Below, one piece after another: positions 27,828 to 36,827 of a stretch of DNA of 64,000 nt. Position numbers and translations under genes: made by a program. Source of the stretch: Methanobacteriota archaeon (GTDB lineage: Archaea > Halobacteriota > Methanomicrobia > Methanomicrobiales > Methanoculleaceae); contig JAENYE010000005.1 in the NCBI GenBank assembly GCA_016841955.1, positions 106,544-170,543 on the forward strand, in the 5' to 3' direction. The notes below the pieces were generated by a model. The model did no database searches, had not been told where the DNA came from, and saw nothing but the letters and a program-made list of their open reading frames with translations. Positions within the stretch are counted from its first letter, which is position 1. Every line of letters starts with the position of its first letter.

Positions 27828-29735
27828 TTATTCCTTCCCGCCGTCGAACCGGTGCCCGCCGTTCGGCACCCGAATCTCGAACCGGGCGCCCTTCCCGAAG
27901 ACCCCCGTCTCCCGGATGGTGATCCCCGTGATCCCGAGGATCCCCGAGACCAGGAAGAGGCCGTGACCGTGCCGCCGCTTGTAGGTCTCGCGGAAGATCG
28001 CCTCCTTCTCGCCGTCCGGGATGCCGTTGCCGTCGTCCTCACAGAGGATCGTCAGATCCTGCCCGGTTCTCGCATACGAGAACCGGACCTCCGTCACCTC
28101 CCCGCCGTGGCGGACGGCGTTGTCGATGAGGTTGAAAAAGACCTTCCTCACCATCGGGTCCGTGTAGACCTCCAGACCCGCAAGGTCGACCCGGACCCCG
28201 ACCTCCGCCGGGAGGGCGAGCTCCGAGACGCTCTCCCCGACAAGGTCCTCCGGCCTCTGCCAGACGGGCGCCTTCACCCCCATGTCCTGGTAGTCCCGGC
28301 TGAACTCGATCTGCTTCTGGATCTCGTCGACGGCAGCCCGGGCACGCTCCAGGTGGTCCCGGACCCCGGGATTCTCACCGTCTTCCCCGGCGAAGTCGAT
28401 GTAGGCGCGTGCGACGGTGATCTGGTTGAGGATGTCATGGCGGGTGATCCCCGCGAGAAGGTTCAGTTTCGCGTTCGCCTGCTGGAGCGCCGCCTCGGCG
28501 TGCTGCTGCTCGGTAATATCCTCCCCGGAACTGAGCGTCCCGCAGACGACGCCATTTTTGTCCCGGAGAACGGTGTTGTGCCACGCGATCAACCGTTCGC
28601 ACCCGTTTGCGGTGAGGATCGGCGCCCTCACGTGCTCGTTCGCCCCGATGCCACCCTGCACCAGCCCTGTAAAGATCGCACGGTAGCGCTCCCGCTCCGC
28701 CGGGGGGACGAACCGCTCGACCCAGGGCTCGCCCACGGCCGCACCCGCCGGGCAGCCGAGGACATCGGACGCACAGCGGTTGATGAGGGCGACCCGCCCA
28801 TCCCTATCGAGGACGACGAAGAGTGCACCTGCGATATCCAGGTACTGCCCGAGCCGGTCCTTCTCCCGCCGGAGCCGCTCCTCGCTCGCCGTCAAGCCGG
28901 TGAAGACCACCGCGTAGGGCTGTCGGATCCCGGTCTCGACGAACGCGACATAGATGAGCCCGAAGGAGAGCACCATGAGAAGGTGGCCGACCATGTTCGA
29001 GAGCCCGTAGACGCTGATATAAAGCGTGAAGGCGAGTTCCGATGCGATCATCACGAGTATGGCCGCGACCAGATGGCTCGCCACCCGGGGCGAGAAGACG
29101 TCCCGCAGCCGGTAGACGGCGACGCCCCCGAGGGCGAGCAGGGCCGCTATGACGTACTCGCCCCAGACCTTGAACGGCGAGAGCCCGATGCCCTCGATGT
29201 AGCAGTCCGGGAAGACCGGGACGACGAAGATCGAGAGGAGAAAGAACCCGGTGACCCCCGCAAACGCGGTAACGACCCACCGGGGCCCCGGGTCTCTCCG
29301 GAGAGCGAGCGGTGCGGCAAGCAGGGTCCCGGCAAGGAGGTAGCGGGAGGCGATCCAGAGCTGCGTCGGGAGGTTTGCGCCGTAGCCAGCGAAGATCCCC
29401 ATCCCCTGGTAGGCAAGGGTGTGAACCAGTTCGATGCCGGCCACGAAGAGAAGCCCGGTGCCGGCGACCAGCAGGTACCCGTTCTCCCGCATCGTCCGGG
29501 CGTTCCACGCCACGATGAAGACTCCTGTCGCGATAGCGACGGCAACGAGTTCGGCGATCGTGTGGAAGAGCAGGTAGTTGTACAGGTTCGTCGCCGCGAG
29601 GGCTGCCAGGAGCACCGTAAAGACGATCAACGATCTCTGAATACCGGGTTCTGCAGTGCCCTGTTCCGTGCGGCCCAGTCGGTCCTCGGCGCTGCTCCGG
29701 GTCGCACGGGTTACTGGTACGGAGTCGTTCTGCAT
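27828..29735 (-). CDS. Membrane histidine kinase with MASE3-like sensor and PAS domain
   Basis: 635 residues. The N-terminal 290 residues have seven or so helices with MASE3-like words NYLLFHTIAELVAVAIATGV, ELVHTLAYQGMGIFAGYGAN and LPTQLWIASRYLLAG. A PAS domain follows (about 310-430, YLDIAGALFVVLDRDGRVAL). The kinase core has the H-box ITRHDILNQITVARAY, the N-box NLIDNAVRHGG, and DDGNGIPDGEKEAIF and GHGLFLVSGILGITG. The kinase half is very similar to that of the hybrid sensor at 20.9-23.7 kb, so the two are paralogues. Signal sensed unknown; no response regulator gene adjoins. Confidence 0.92.
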   Translation of the reverse strand: MQNDSVPVTRATRSSAEDRLGRTEQGTAEPGIQRSLIVFTVLLAALAATNLYNYLLFHTIAELVAVAIATGVFIVAWNARTMRENGYLLVAGTGLLFVAGIELVHTLAYQGMGIFAGYGANLPTQLWIASRYLLAGTLLAAPLALRRDPGPRWVVTAFAGVTGFFLLSIFVVPVFPDCYIEGIGLSPFKVWGEYVIAALLALGGVAVYRLRDVFSPRVASHLVAAILVMIASELAFTLYISVYGLSNMVGHLLMVLSFGLIYVAFVETGIRQPYAVVFTGLTASEERLRREKDRLGQYLDIAGALFVVLDRDGRVALINRCASDVLGCPAGAAVGEPWVERFVPPAERERYRAIFTGLVQGGIGANEHVRAPILTANGCERLIAWHNTVLRDKNGVVCGTLSSGEDITEQQHAEAALQQANAKLNLLAGITRHDILNQITVARAYIDFAGEDGENPGVRDHLERARAAVDEIQKQIEFSRDYQDMGVKAPVWQRPEDLVGESVSELALPAEVGVRVDLAGLEVYTDPMVRKVFFNLIDNAVRHGGEVTEVRFSYARTGQDLTILCEDDGNGIPDGEKEAIFRETYKRRHGHGLFLVSGILGITGITIRETGVFGKGARFEIRVPNGGHRFDGGKE

Positions 29736-29843
29736 GGTTCGGGGTCAGGTCTCGCTGCGGGACAGGGAGCGCCGGGCGGCTCTTCCGGGTCTTGCCCCCT
29801 GCTGTACGGCAGCGTGGTTGACTGCACGGCCCGGCTCACCTGC

Positions 29844-29893
29844 CATATTTCTATTGCCTGTATATTATATTCCATGAATTATAAATTTATCGT
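29844..29893. promoter_or_regulatory. AT-rich stretch upstream of the MASE3 kinase gene
   Basis: TATTATATTCC, AATTATAAATTTATCG and nearby A/T words sit 110-160 bases before the kinase ATG on the minus strand. This is farther than a simple TATA box, so a long leader or an unseen transcript is possible. Confidence 0.25.
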
Positions 29894-29998
29894 ACAGAAA
29901 GAACCCTGTACCATGCATAATCAATAGAAACGAGCGCTACAAATGGCTATTCAGAGGGAAGGCTCCGATCAGGATCGGAATCGTACCGGGAAAGATCG

Positions 29999-32893
29999 CT
30001 ACACCAGTTCGTTCCTCCGCAGGAACTCCCGGATATCGCGGGATTCGACCCAGCCCTCGTCAAGCTGCTTGACGATCTCGTTGATCCGCTCGACCTGCTC
30101 CCGGATCTTCTCCGACGTCTCCGTATCGTCGGTCAGGTCGGCCATGCCGAGGATCACCTGCAGGGGCAGGCGGATGTGGTCTGCAAGGACGGCAAACTGC
30201 TCGATGTTCTGCTCGATCTGGTAGAACGCCTGCAGGCGCATATCCTCGTAGTGCTTCCGGTCCGAGACGTCCCTGCCGACGGCCTGTACACCCACCACCT
30301 CGTCGCCCTCCATGATCGGGGATTCGTTCATCTCGACGGCGGCGGCCGTTCCGTCCTTCCGGCGGAGTTCCACCACCAGCCCCTCGACAGACTCTCCCCG
30401 GGCAATCCGGGTCTTGGCCCCCTGCCATTCGGGGCGGGTCCTATCGAGGACGTAGTCGCTGCACTGCTCGCCGATCAGCTCTTCCGGGGTATAACCGAGG
30501 ATCCTCTCTACGGCCGGGGAGATGTAGGTGATCCCCCGGGCGTGGTAGCAGGTATAGATCATATCGAAGCTCCGCTGGGCGATCTCCCGGAACCGCTCTT
30601 CGCTCTCCGCGAGAGCGTTCTGCATCTTCCGCCAGTCGGTGATATCCTCCACCATCGCGATGACGAGCCCTCTCTCCCCGGAGTCGCCGAGCAGGGACGT
30701 AGTTAGCCGCCCCCAGATTATCCTGCCGTCCTTCGTTACGTAGCGCTTCTCCCGGCGGGTGCTCTCCCCCGAGGCCGTCTTCCGGTGGAGAGCCCCGGCC
30801 TCCTCCCGATCAGGCGGGTAGATCAGATCCCGGGACTGCATGCCATACAGTTCGTCCTCTTCGTAGCCGAACATGCGCACAAACGCCGGGTTCGCCTCCG
30901 TGATCCTCCCTTCCGGGTCGATGAGCGCGATCCCGGTCCCGGCCTGCTCGAAGATCCCCCGGAACCTCTCTTCGCTCGCCCTGAGGGCGAGTTCCGCCTT
31001 CTTCTGCTCGGTGATATCCTGCCCCGTGATGGCCAGCCTCCCGGCCTGCGGCCGGTAGATCTGCAGGTCGTACCACCGCCCGGTCCTGGGTTCCTGCAGC
31101 CGCCGCTGCATCGGAACACCGGTCTCTGCGACCTCCCCGTAGAGGATGCGGGCTCCCTTCGCGATCGCCGGGAAGATATTAAAGAGCCGTTGCCCGACCA
31201 GTTCCTCCCGGCTGCGGCCGAAGACGTCCGCTGCTTTCTCGTTCAATTCGACAATGAGGTAGTCGACGGGGTTCCCTTCGTCGTCCCGGACGACCTCGTA
31301 GAGGGTGTAACTCTCGAGCATCTGTTCGAAGAGAAGGCGATACTTCTCCTCGCTCCTCTCGAGGCCCTCGTTCGCCCGCATCCGCTCGATGATCCGGCCG
31401 AGCCTCCTGGCGACGGCGTCGATCAGGCGGCGTTCATCGGTGAGGAACGGCGCATCGTCATCCCCGGGCAGCCCGCGGCGGTAGCAGACCTCCACCTTCC
31501 CGGCGACCCGGCCATGAACAATGATCGGGCTTTCCTGCCTCAAGGGGGTCTCGACAAATCCCGCCGACCGGTATTCCCGGCCGTCGACCGTGATCCGGGC
31601 AGCAGCATCTTCCGGGTGGAGCCAGCCGCCGGGGAGGATGCCGGCAACCTCCCGGAGGACCTCCTCGACCGATACCCCGGGCCGCTCGACGACGCCGCTT
31701 ACGGCATAGAGTGTCGCAAGTTCCCTCACCCGGTTATCCAGGGCAATCTGCTGTTCCCGGAGCAGCTCTTCCGCCCTGCGCCGGTCCGTGACGTTTCCTG
31801 CAATGACGACGAGCCGGTCGTATTGCGGCCGGTATGCCTTCAGTTCATAGCAGGCGCCGGTCGCCGGACTTGAGACATCGCGATGCACAGGTCTTCCGGT
31901 TCTCGCAACCCGGTAGAAGAGGTCGAGCACGGCGGGTGTGATCGATGGAACGGTCGTGACGAGGTCTTCTCCGGTGACCTCTTCCCGGCGGCGGCCGAGG
32001 CTTTCGGCGGCCTTGCGGTTGATCCGGAGAATCCGGAAGCCGGCAGGGTTCCCGGAACCGTCGCGGAGTATCCCAATGAGGAGCCCGGCGTCCGGCATCT
32101 GGTCGAAGAGGAGGCGGTACTGCTGCCCGGAGTTTGCGGTCTCTCCGTGTCCCGGCGCGATGGCGGCCCCGAGCATCGCGGCGACAGCGCGGACGAGGTC
32201 GCGTTCCTGCGGCAGGAAGGGGTCTTCTGTCTCCTGCGGTTTCTCCCGGCTTCCTCCGGCTTCCTTCGGCTCCCTCCGGCACTCCACCACGAGGTGCCCG
32301 GCCGGCCTCTCCCCGGCAGGGATCTCCGCGACAACCCTTCCGGGCCCAGGAACAGCAGTCCCGGGCACAACCCGTGCCGATACCTGCTCCGGGTGCCGGA
32401 ACCCACGGGGCAGGAGGCTGACCGTCTCCCGGAAGATCTCCTCAGGATCGGCGTCGCCCTCCTCGATCGCCCGGGCGATTGCGGAGAGTGTCCGGAGCTC
32501 CCTCACTGGTCCACCGGGTTCATCCCGGCCGGTGACGTCGAGGCTGACCCCCGCCCAGAGGACGACCCTGCCTGTAGCGTCCCTGACCGGGACGACCCTG
32601 CTCGCGATGGTGTGGTATTCCCCGTCGGCGCCCGGGATGCGATAGCTGCACCTCCACGGCGTGCCGGCGGCGGCACAGCGCTCCCATTCGGCGAGCAACA
32701 TCTCCGCGTCCTCCGGGTGGAGGGGGCCCGCCCAACCGGAGTCCCGGCACTCTTCGAGCGTCGTTGCGAGGAGGTCGGGCGCCACGCCGTCGGGCCGGCA
32801 GATCCAGATCCTGCAGGGAACCGTCTCGTCGGCGAGGCGGTTGGGAGCTTCCGGTTTGTCCGGGGGGGTCGTGGTGAAGTCTGGTGTAGGCAT
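29999..32893 (-). CDS. Multi-PAS sensor protein without an ATPase domain
   Basis: 964 residues, soluble. In order: a PAS domain (about 30-125), a helix-led module starting ELRTLSAIARAIEEGDAD, a PAS, a second copy of that module (ELATLYAVSGVVERPGVSVE to RRLGRIIERM), then three PAS domains. The last 95 residues read QNIEQFAVLADHIRLPLQVI and EKIREQVERINEIVKQLDEG then ESRDIREFLRRNEL, like a dimerisation/phosphoacceptor helix pair with a histidine, but the protein ends there with no ATP-binding domain. The same ending occurs in the protein at 41.0-42.8 kb. It must act through a partner kinase or by direct contact. Confidence 0.85.
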   Translation of the reverse strand: MPTPDFTTTPPDKPEAPNRLADETVPCRIWICRPDGVAPDLLATTLEECRDSGWAGPLHPEDAEMLLAEWERCAAAGTPWRCSYRIPGADGEYHTIASRVVPVRDATGRVVLWAGVSLDVTGRDEPGGPVRELRTLSAIARAIEEGDADPEEIFRETVSLLPRGFRHPEQVSARVVPGTAVPGPGRVVAEIPAGERPAGHLVVECRREPKEAGGSREKPQETEDPFLPQERDLVRAVAAMLGAAIAPGHGETANSGQQYRLLFDQMPDAGLLIGILRDGSGNPAGFRILRINRKAAESLGRRREEVTGEDLVTTVPSITPAVLDLFYRVARTGRPVHRDVSSPATGACYELKAYRPQYDRLVVIAGNVTDRRRAEELLREQQIALDNRVRELATLYAVSGVVERPGVSVEEVLREVAGILPGGWLHPEDAAARITVDGREYRSAGFVETPLRQESPIIVHGRVAGKVEVCYRRGLPGDDDAPFLTDERRLIDAVARRLGRIIERMRANEGLERSEEKYRLLFEQMLESYTLYEVVRDDEGNPVDYLIVELNEKAADVFGRSREELVGQRLFNIFPAIAKGARILYGEVAETGVPMQRRLQEPRTGRWYDLQIYRPQAGRLAITGQDITEQKKAELALRASEERFRGIFEQAGTGIALIDPEGRITEANPAFVRMFGYEEDELYGMQSRDLIYPPDREEAGALHRKTASGESTRREKRYVTKDGRIIWGRLTTSLLGDSGERGLVIAMVEDITDWRKMQNALAESEERFREIAQRSFDMIYTCYHARGITYISPAVERILGYTPEELIGEQCSDYVLDRTRPEWQGAKTRIARGESVEGLVVELRRKDGTAAAVEMNESPIMEGDEVVGVQAVGRDVSDRKHYEDMRLQAFYQIEQNIEQFAVLADHIRLPLQVILGMADLTDDTETSEKIREQVERINEIVKQLDEGWVESRDIREFLRRNELV

Positions 32894-33098
32894 CGTTCAA
32901 GTCCTGCAGAGAAGACGGGCAGGGTGACGGCATGCAGCTGGCCGGCACCCGGGCATGCTGTGGAAGGGGGTGATCTTTCCGATCGTTTGGGGCGATTTCC
33001 TCATAATGTTTCTGCTCGGTGAAAGGGTGGCCTTCTGTTCCATCCCTATCCTCCCGGGGTGATCGTGCCGGAGGCGGATCCGGGGTGCGCACAGACCA

Positions 33099-33110
33099 CC
33101 TTTTAAGTGG
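33099..33110 (+). promoter_or_regulatory. Promoter-like element before the metal ATPase gene
   Basis: CCTTTTAAGTGG lies about 100 bases before the ATPase GTG and about 30 bases before a small open frame at 33136. The spacing fits transcription starting just before that small frame. Confidence 0.35.
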
Positions 33111-33135
33111 GACGCAGCCAACATCCCTTATACCT

Positions 33136-33222
33136 ATGACGGGGACCTACGCCCGGAGGGCTGCGGCCAGGGGTTGCCGACCCCTTGCAGACTACCTGGA
33201 GGCGGTCCGTGACGGAGCATGA
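33136..33222 (+). CDS. Possible 28-residue leader peptide overlapping the metal ATPase start
   Basis: ATG 33136 to TGA 33220-33222 encodes MTGTYARRAAARGCRPLADY and eight more residues. It lies at the expected distance from the promoter-like element and overlaps the ATPase GTG at 33209 by 14 bases in another frame. A translated leader could couple or tune translation of the ATPase. It could also be chance. Confidence 0.25.
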   Translation: MTGTYARRAAARGCRPLADYLEAVRDGA

Positions 33223-35149
33223 GGAGTGCCCGTCCTGCCCCCGCTGCCGGGCCGGGGTCTGCGAGATTCACAGGCCGGTCGTCGGCCGCCGGGACGTCGC
33301 GGTCTTTGCGGTCTCGGGCGTCCTCCTCCTCGCGGGTATACTCGCCGGCTACTTCATCCCGTATCCTCTCGCCGGCACGGCCCTCCTGCTCGCCGCCGCG
33401 GTCATATCCGGTTACGAAGTCCTGAAAGCCGGGTTCCTTGCCCTCATCCGGCTCAGGTTCAGCATCGCGGTGCTCATATCCGTCGCGGCGGCAGGCGCGT
33501 TCCTGACCGGGAACCCCGCAGAAGGCGCCACAGTGCTCTACCTCTACGCCATCGCCGAGTTCCTGGAGGTGTATGCGGCCGGGAGGGCGGAGCGCTCGAT
33601 TGCCTCGCTCCTCGATATCGCGCCGCAGACGGCCCGGGTCCGGCGGGACGGCGGGGAGGTGACCGTCCCGGTCGAAGACGTCGGCGTCGGGGAGACCGTG
33701 ATCGCGAGACCGGGCGACACCGTCGCGCTCGACGGCATCGTCACTGCCGGCACGTCGTCGGTAGACCAGGCGGCGATCACAGGGGAGAGCGTCCCGGTGG
33801 CAAAGGGTGTCGGGGACGGGGTCTACGCCGGGACCCGGAATGTCGAAGGCTACCTCGAGATCCGGGTGACGAAACCCGAAGAGGAGAGCACGATAGCCCG
33901 GGTCGTGGCGCTGGTCGCGGAGGCCCAGGCCCACACCTCCCCCACAGAAGCGTTCATCGAGCGGTTCTCCCGCTACTACACGCCGGCGGTCATCCTCCTC
34001 GCCGCCCTCCTCGTCGTGGTCCCGCCGCTCGCCTTCGGCATCCCGTTCCTCGAGGCGTTCTACCGGGCGCTGATCCTGCTCGTCATCGCCTGCCCCTGTG
34101 CGCTCGCCATCTCCACCCCGGTCTCGATGGTCTCGGGGATCACGACCGCGGCGCATAACGGCGTGCTCATCAAGGGCCGGGACTCCCTCGAGGCCGTGGG
34201 GCTCGCCCGGGTGATCGTCTTCGACAAGACCGGGACGCTCACGACCGGAAGGCTCGAGGTGGACGACGTGGTCGGATTCGGGGTGCCGGAGGCGCAGGTG
34301 CTCGCCGTCGCCGCGTCGCTTGAGTCCCGTTCCGGCCATCCGATCGCGGAGGCGGTCCGGCGGCGGGCGGAGGAGGCGGGCACCGTCCTGTGGGACGTGG
34401 AGGAGTTCGTCTCGATCGCCGGCAGGGGCGTTCAGGGGAAGATCGACGGTAGGACCTGCCTCCTCGGGAACGCCGCGCTCTTCCCGGAGCCTCCCGACGG
34501 GGCATGGCGGGCGGCCTCCGACCGGCTTGAGAGCGAGGGAAAGACTGTCGTCCTCGCCGGCACCGATTCGGCGGTCGTCGGGCTTATCGCCCTCTCGGAC
34601 GTCGTCAAGAAGGATGCCCAGAAGACGGTTGCCGATCTCCGGGAGAGGGGGATCAGGACGGTGATGCTCACCGGGGACAACGAGCGCGTCGGCGAAGCGG
34701 TGGCCCGCCGCATCGGGATCGACGAGTGCCATGCCGGGCTCTTCCCGGAGGAGAAGGTGGCGATGGTCGAGCGGCTGATGGACCGCTATGGGCTCGTGGT
34801 GATGGTCGGCGACGGCGTGAACGACGCGCCGGCGCTGGCCCGGGCGAACGTCGGGGTCGCGATGGGGGCCATCGGGTCGGATGTCGCGATCGAGGCGGCC
34901 GACATCGTCGTGATGGAGGACGACATCTCACGGGTCGCCTACCTCGTGGCCCTCTCGGAGAAGACGGTCTCGGTCGTCAGGCAGAACGTCGCAACGGCGC
35001 TCGTGGTGAAACTCGGCATCGCCGGGCTCGCCGTCGTCGGGCTGGTCACCCTCTGGATGGCGGTGGCATTCGGGGACATGGGGCTCTCGCTCGCGGTCAT
35101 CGCAAACGCCCTTAGAATAGGCCGGCCGGACGCCGGCACCCCTCCCTGA
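33209..35149 (+). CDS. Heavy-metal (Zn/Cd/Pb-type) P1B ATPase
   Basis: 646 residues. Landmarks: the transport-site motif IACPCALAIS, actuator ITGESVPV, phosphorylation site FDKTGTLTTG, SGHPIAEAV (the HP locus of P1B pumps), TGDNERV and GDGVNDAP. The N-terminus lacks a full HMA domain but has a cysteine-rich patch, CPSCPRCRAGVCEIH, that may bind metal. CPC without extra signatures points to zinc, cadmium or lead export rather than cobalt. GTG 33209 was chosen for its GGAGG ribosome binding site and because the cysteine patch follows at once. A cupin lipoprotein gene converges on it. Confidence 0.93.
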   Translation: MTEHEECPSCPRCRAGVCEIHRPVVGRRDVAVFAVSGVLLLAGILAGYFIPYPLAGTALLLAAAVISGYEVLKAGFLALIRLRFSIAVLISVAAAGAFLTGNPAEGATVLYLYAIAEFLEVYAAGRAERSIASLLDIAPQTARVRRDGGEVTVPVEDVGVGETVIARPGDTVALDGIVTAGTSSVDQAAITGESVPVAKGVGDGVYAGTRNVEGYLEIRVTKPEEESTIARVVALVAEAQAHTSPTEAFIERFSRYYTPAVILLAALLVVVPPLAFGIPFLEAFYRALILLVIACPCALAISTPVSMVSGITTAAHNGVLIKGRDSLEAVGLARVIVFDKTGTLTTGRLEVDDVVGFGVPEAQVLAVAASLESRSGHPIAEAVRRRAEEAGTVLWDVEEFVSIAGRGVQGKIDGRTCLLGNAALFPEPPDGAWRAASDRLESEGKTVVLAGTDSAVVGLIALSDVVKKDAQKTVADLRERGIRTVMLTGDNERVGEAVARRIGIDECHAGLFPEEKVAMVERLMDRYGLVVMVGDGVNDAPALARANVGVAMGAIGSDVAIEAADIVVMEDDISRVAYLVALSEKTVSVVRQNVATALVVKLGIAGLAVVGLVTLWMAVAFGDMGLSLAVIANALRIGRPDAGTPP

Positions 35150-35175
35150 GACGTGGAGGGGCCTCCTGCGCCGAG

Positions 35176-35190
35176 TCGATAAAAAAAGAG
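35176..35190 (-). terminator. T-run after the cupin lipoprotein gene
   Basis: Just past the cupin stop, the minus strand has TTTTTTT (35181-35187) in G/C-rich DNA, the kind of U-tract that ends archaeal transcripts. On the plus strand it lies 32 bases after the ATPase stop as an A-run. Confidence 0.4.
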
Positions 35191-35201
35191 GGAGAGAACC
35201 C

Positions 35202-36065
35202 TCATTCAAAGAGAACGGTCTTCTCCGGCGTCCATGCCGGGTCGATGAACGAGAGGATCTTCGTCGTGGCGTCTGCAGCATTCCGGGTCTCTTTCACCAG
35301 GTCGGGCGGTACGTAGGCAGCGCTCCCTGCCGGAATCCGGATTGTTTCTCCGTCGGGCGTGGCGACTTCGAGCTCCCCCTCGATTACGTAGAGGAGATCG
35401 GAAGACCCGCGGATCCCGTCGTACCCGAGATACCCGCCCGGGAGGAGTTCCGCGTACGCGAGACTGTAGTCGATCGGGATCTCCGTCTCGTTCATCAGCA
35501 CCGGGTTTGCGAGGGTGTAGACCGCCACGCCGGATTCGAGGTCCCACTCGATCCCATCCCGGGGATCGGTGACGGCGATCGGCGCATCATCCGTTGTCAC
35601 GCTGAGCACGTCGAGCCCGTCCCCCGAGACCTCGATTGCGGCCGTGAAGGGCGGCTGGATCACGGTGAGGTAGCAGAGATCGGTATCCCCGACCGAGGCT
35701 ATCGACTGCAGCACCCCTTCCGGCAGGAGGACGGTCTCCCCTTCGTGGGCGGTCACCGTCTCGTTGTCGCAGCGGACCTCCGCCGCACCGGCGATCACGT
35801 AGACGAGCTCCGTCGTCCCGATCAGCCGGTGCAGGGATGTCGCGTTACCCGGCGGGATGACGACGTACCCCATGCTGTAGTTCGTCCGGATCTGCGGGGT
35901 TTCATCCCCGATGAGTCCAAAGTACGTTGCCCGGCCGTCGAAGATGGGGACCGGGTCCGCCGGGGTGACCGGCACGACACCCGCCTCTGCCTGAGGTTCA
36001 CTTGCGGTGAGGCATCCGGCGGAGAGGAGCATGCAGGCGAAGAAAAGAGGAACAATCCTGTGCAT
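35202..36065 (-). CDS. Lipoprotein with two cupin domains
   Basis: 287 residues. The start MHRIVPLFFACMLLSAGC is a lipoprotein signal with the lipid-carrying Cys18. Two cupin barrels follow: one around SMGYVVIPPGNATSLHRLIG to VTAHEGETVLLPEG, one around LAYAELLPGGYLGYDGIRGS to EGELEVATPDGETIRIPAGS. Metal-binding histidines are mostly absent in both (only HRL in the first), so an enzyme role is doubtful and a sugar- or ligand-binding surface role more likely. A TATA-like ATTTATT lies about 25-30 bases upstream on the minus strand. Confidence 0.82.
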   Translation of the reverse strand: MHRIVPLFFACMLLSAGCLTASEPQAEAGVVPVTPADPVPIFDGRATYFGLIGDETPQIRTNYSMGYVVIPPGNATSLHRLIGTTELVYVIAGAAEVRCDNETVTAHEGETVLLPEGVLQSIASVGDTDLCYLTVIQPPFTAAIEVSGDGLDVLSVTTDDAPIAVTDPRDGIEWDLESGVAVYTLANPVLMNETEIPIDYSLAYAELLPGGYLGYDGIRGSSDLLYVIEGELEVATPDGETIRIPAGSAAYVPPDLVKETRNAADATTKILSFIDPAWTPEKTVLFE

Positions 36066-36827
36066 GGCTATTGATTTCTGCGACAGGAGGAATAAATCCG
36101 ATCGTTTGCGTCCGATATACGCCTGGAGCGATCAGGAGGACCGGATCCTCAAGGCGGGGGATCTCTGTCCCGGAGGTTCGCCGACCCGGCATCTGAGTCA
36201 GTACCGGAAAGGGGGCACCCGGAGAAGGGCACGGCGTTCCCAAAGCACGACCCTGTTGAAATTCTCTTTGCTCTCTCCAAGGATTCGTCCCAGAACACCT
36301 CTGTCAGGAGGAGGACACACTCTCCCGGGGTCCTGAGCGTCATGACCGGGGCTGAGCACCGCAGTGCAAATCACAGTGGGCACCTTCTGGCGTAAGTGAG
36401 GCATGAGAGCCTGAAGTCTTCTCGGGCTCCTGTTCTAAAGTGGTCATGGGCATTTTTGGACACGGTTTTCGAGGGGATATCGCGTCTGGGGGAACGACTG
36501 GCCGAAGGGTGCGACGGACAACGTCCGGAGCTTGAGAAGCCGTCAGGCTTCGAGCAGGAGCACGAGCACCGTTAGGTGCGAGGGGTTGCAGGGGAGGGGG
36601 TCTCTACCCCCTCGCACCTAGTGGTGCTCATGCTCGCTGCGCTCGCACTCCCCTTTGTCCCCACCCCCCGTGGCGATAAACGACGCGTGCCCCAGGGGGC
36701 AGGCGGAGTTCGAGCGCCGAAGGTGCGGAGCTCCCACGGTCCACTGTATCGGGATTTTCCTCGCGTTTCACCTTCTGCTCCAGGGAGGCGCGAACACAGT
36801 GGGCGTTAGCACCGCTAGGTGGGCGGC
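36066..36827. repeat. Long spacer with repeat element (family member E)
   Basis: No gene recognised in 760 bases. The part next to the cupin gene holds its promoter (GGATTTATTCC read on the minus strand, near 36090). From about 36477 to 36680 is a repeat element: TATCGCGTCTGGGGG at the left, hairpins GAGCACCGTTAGGTGCGAGG and CTCGCACCTAGTGGTGCTCA in the middle, GCTCGCTGCGCTCGCAC, then CCACCCCCCGTGGCGATA at the right. Left and right ends match the element at 4.6-4.7 kb. Another short hairpin piece follows at about 36705-36725. Confidence 0.6.

Noticed and set aside
27401..28042. Minus-strand frame of 213 codons overlapping the MASE3 kinase 3-prime end
   Set aside because: Arg/Ser/Gly-rich, no domain, overlaps a clear kinase gene in another frame.
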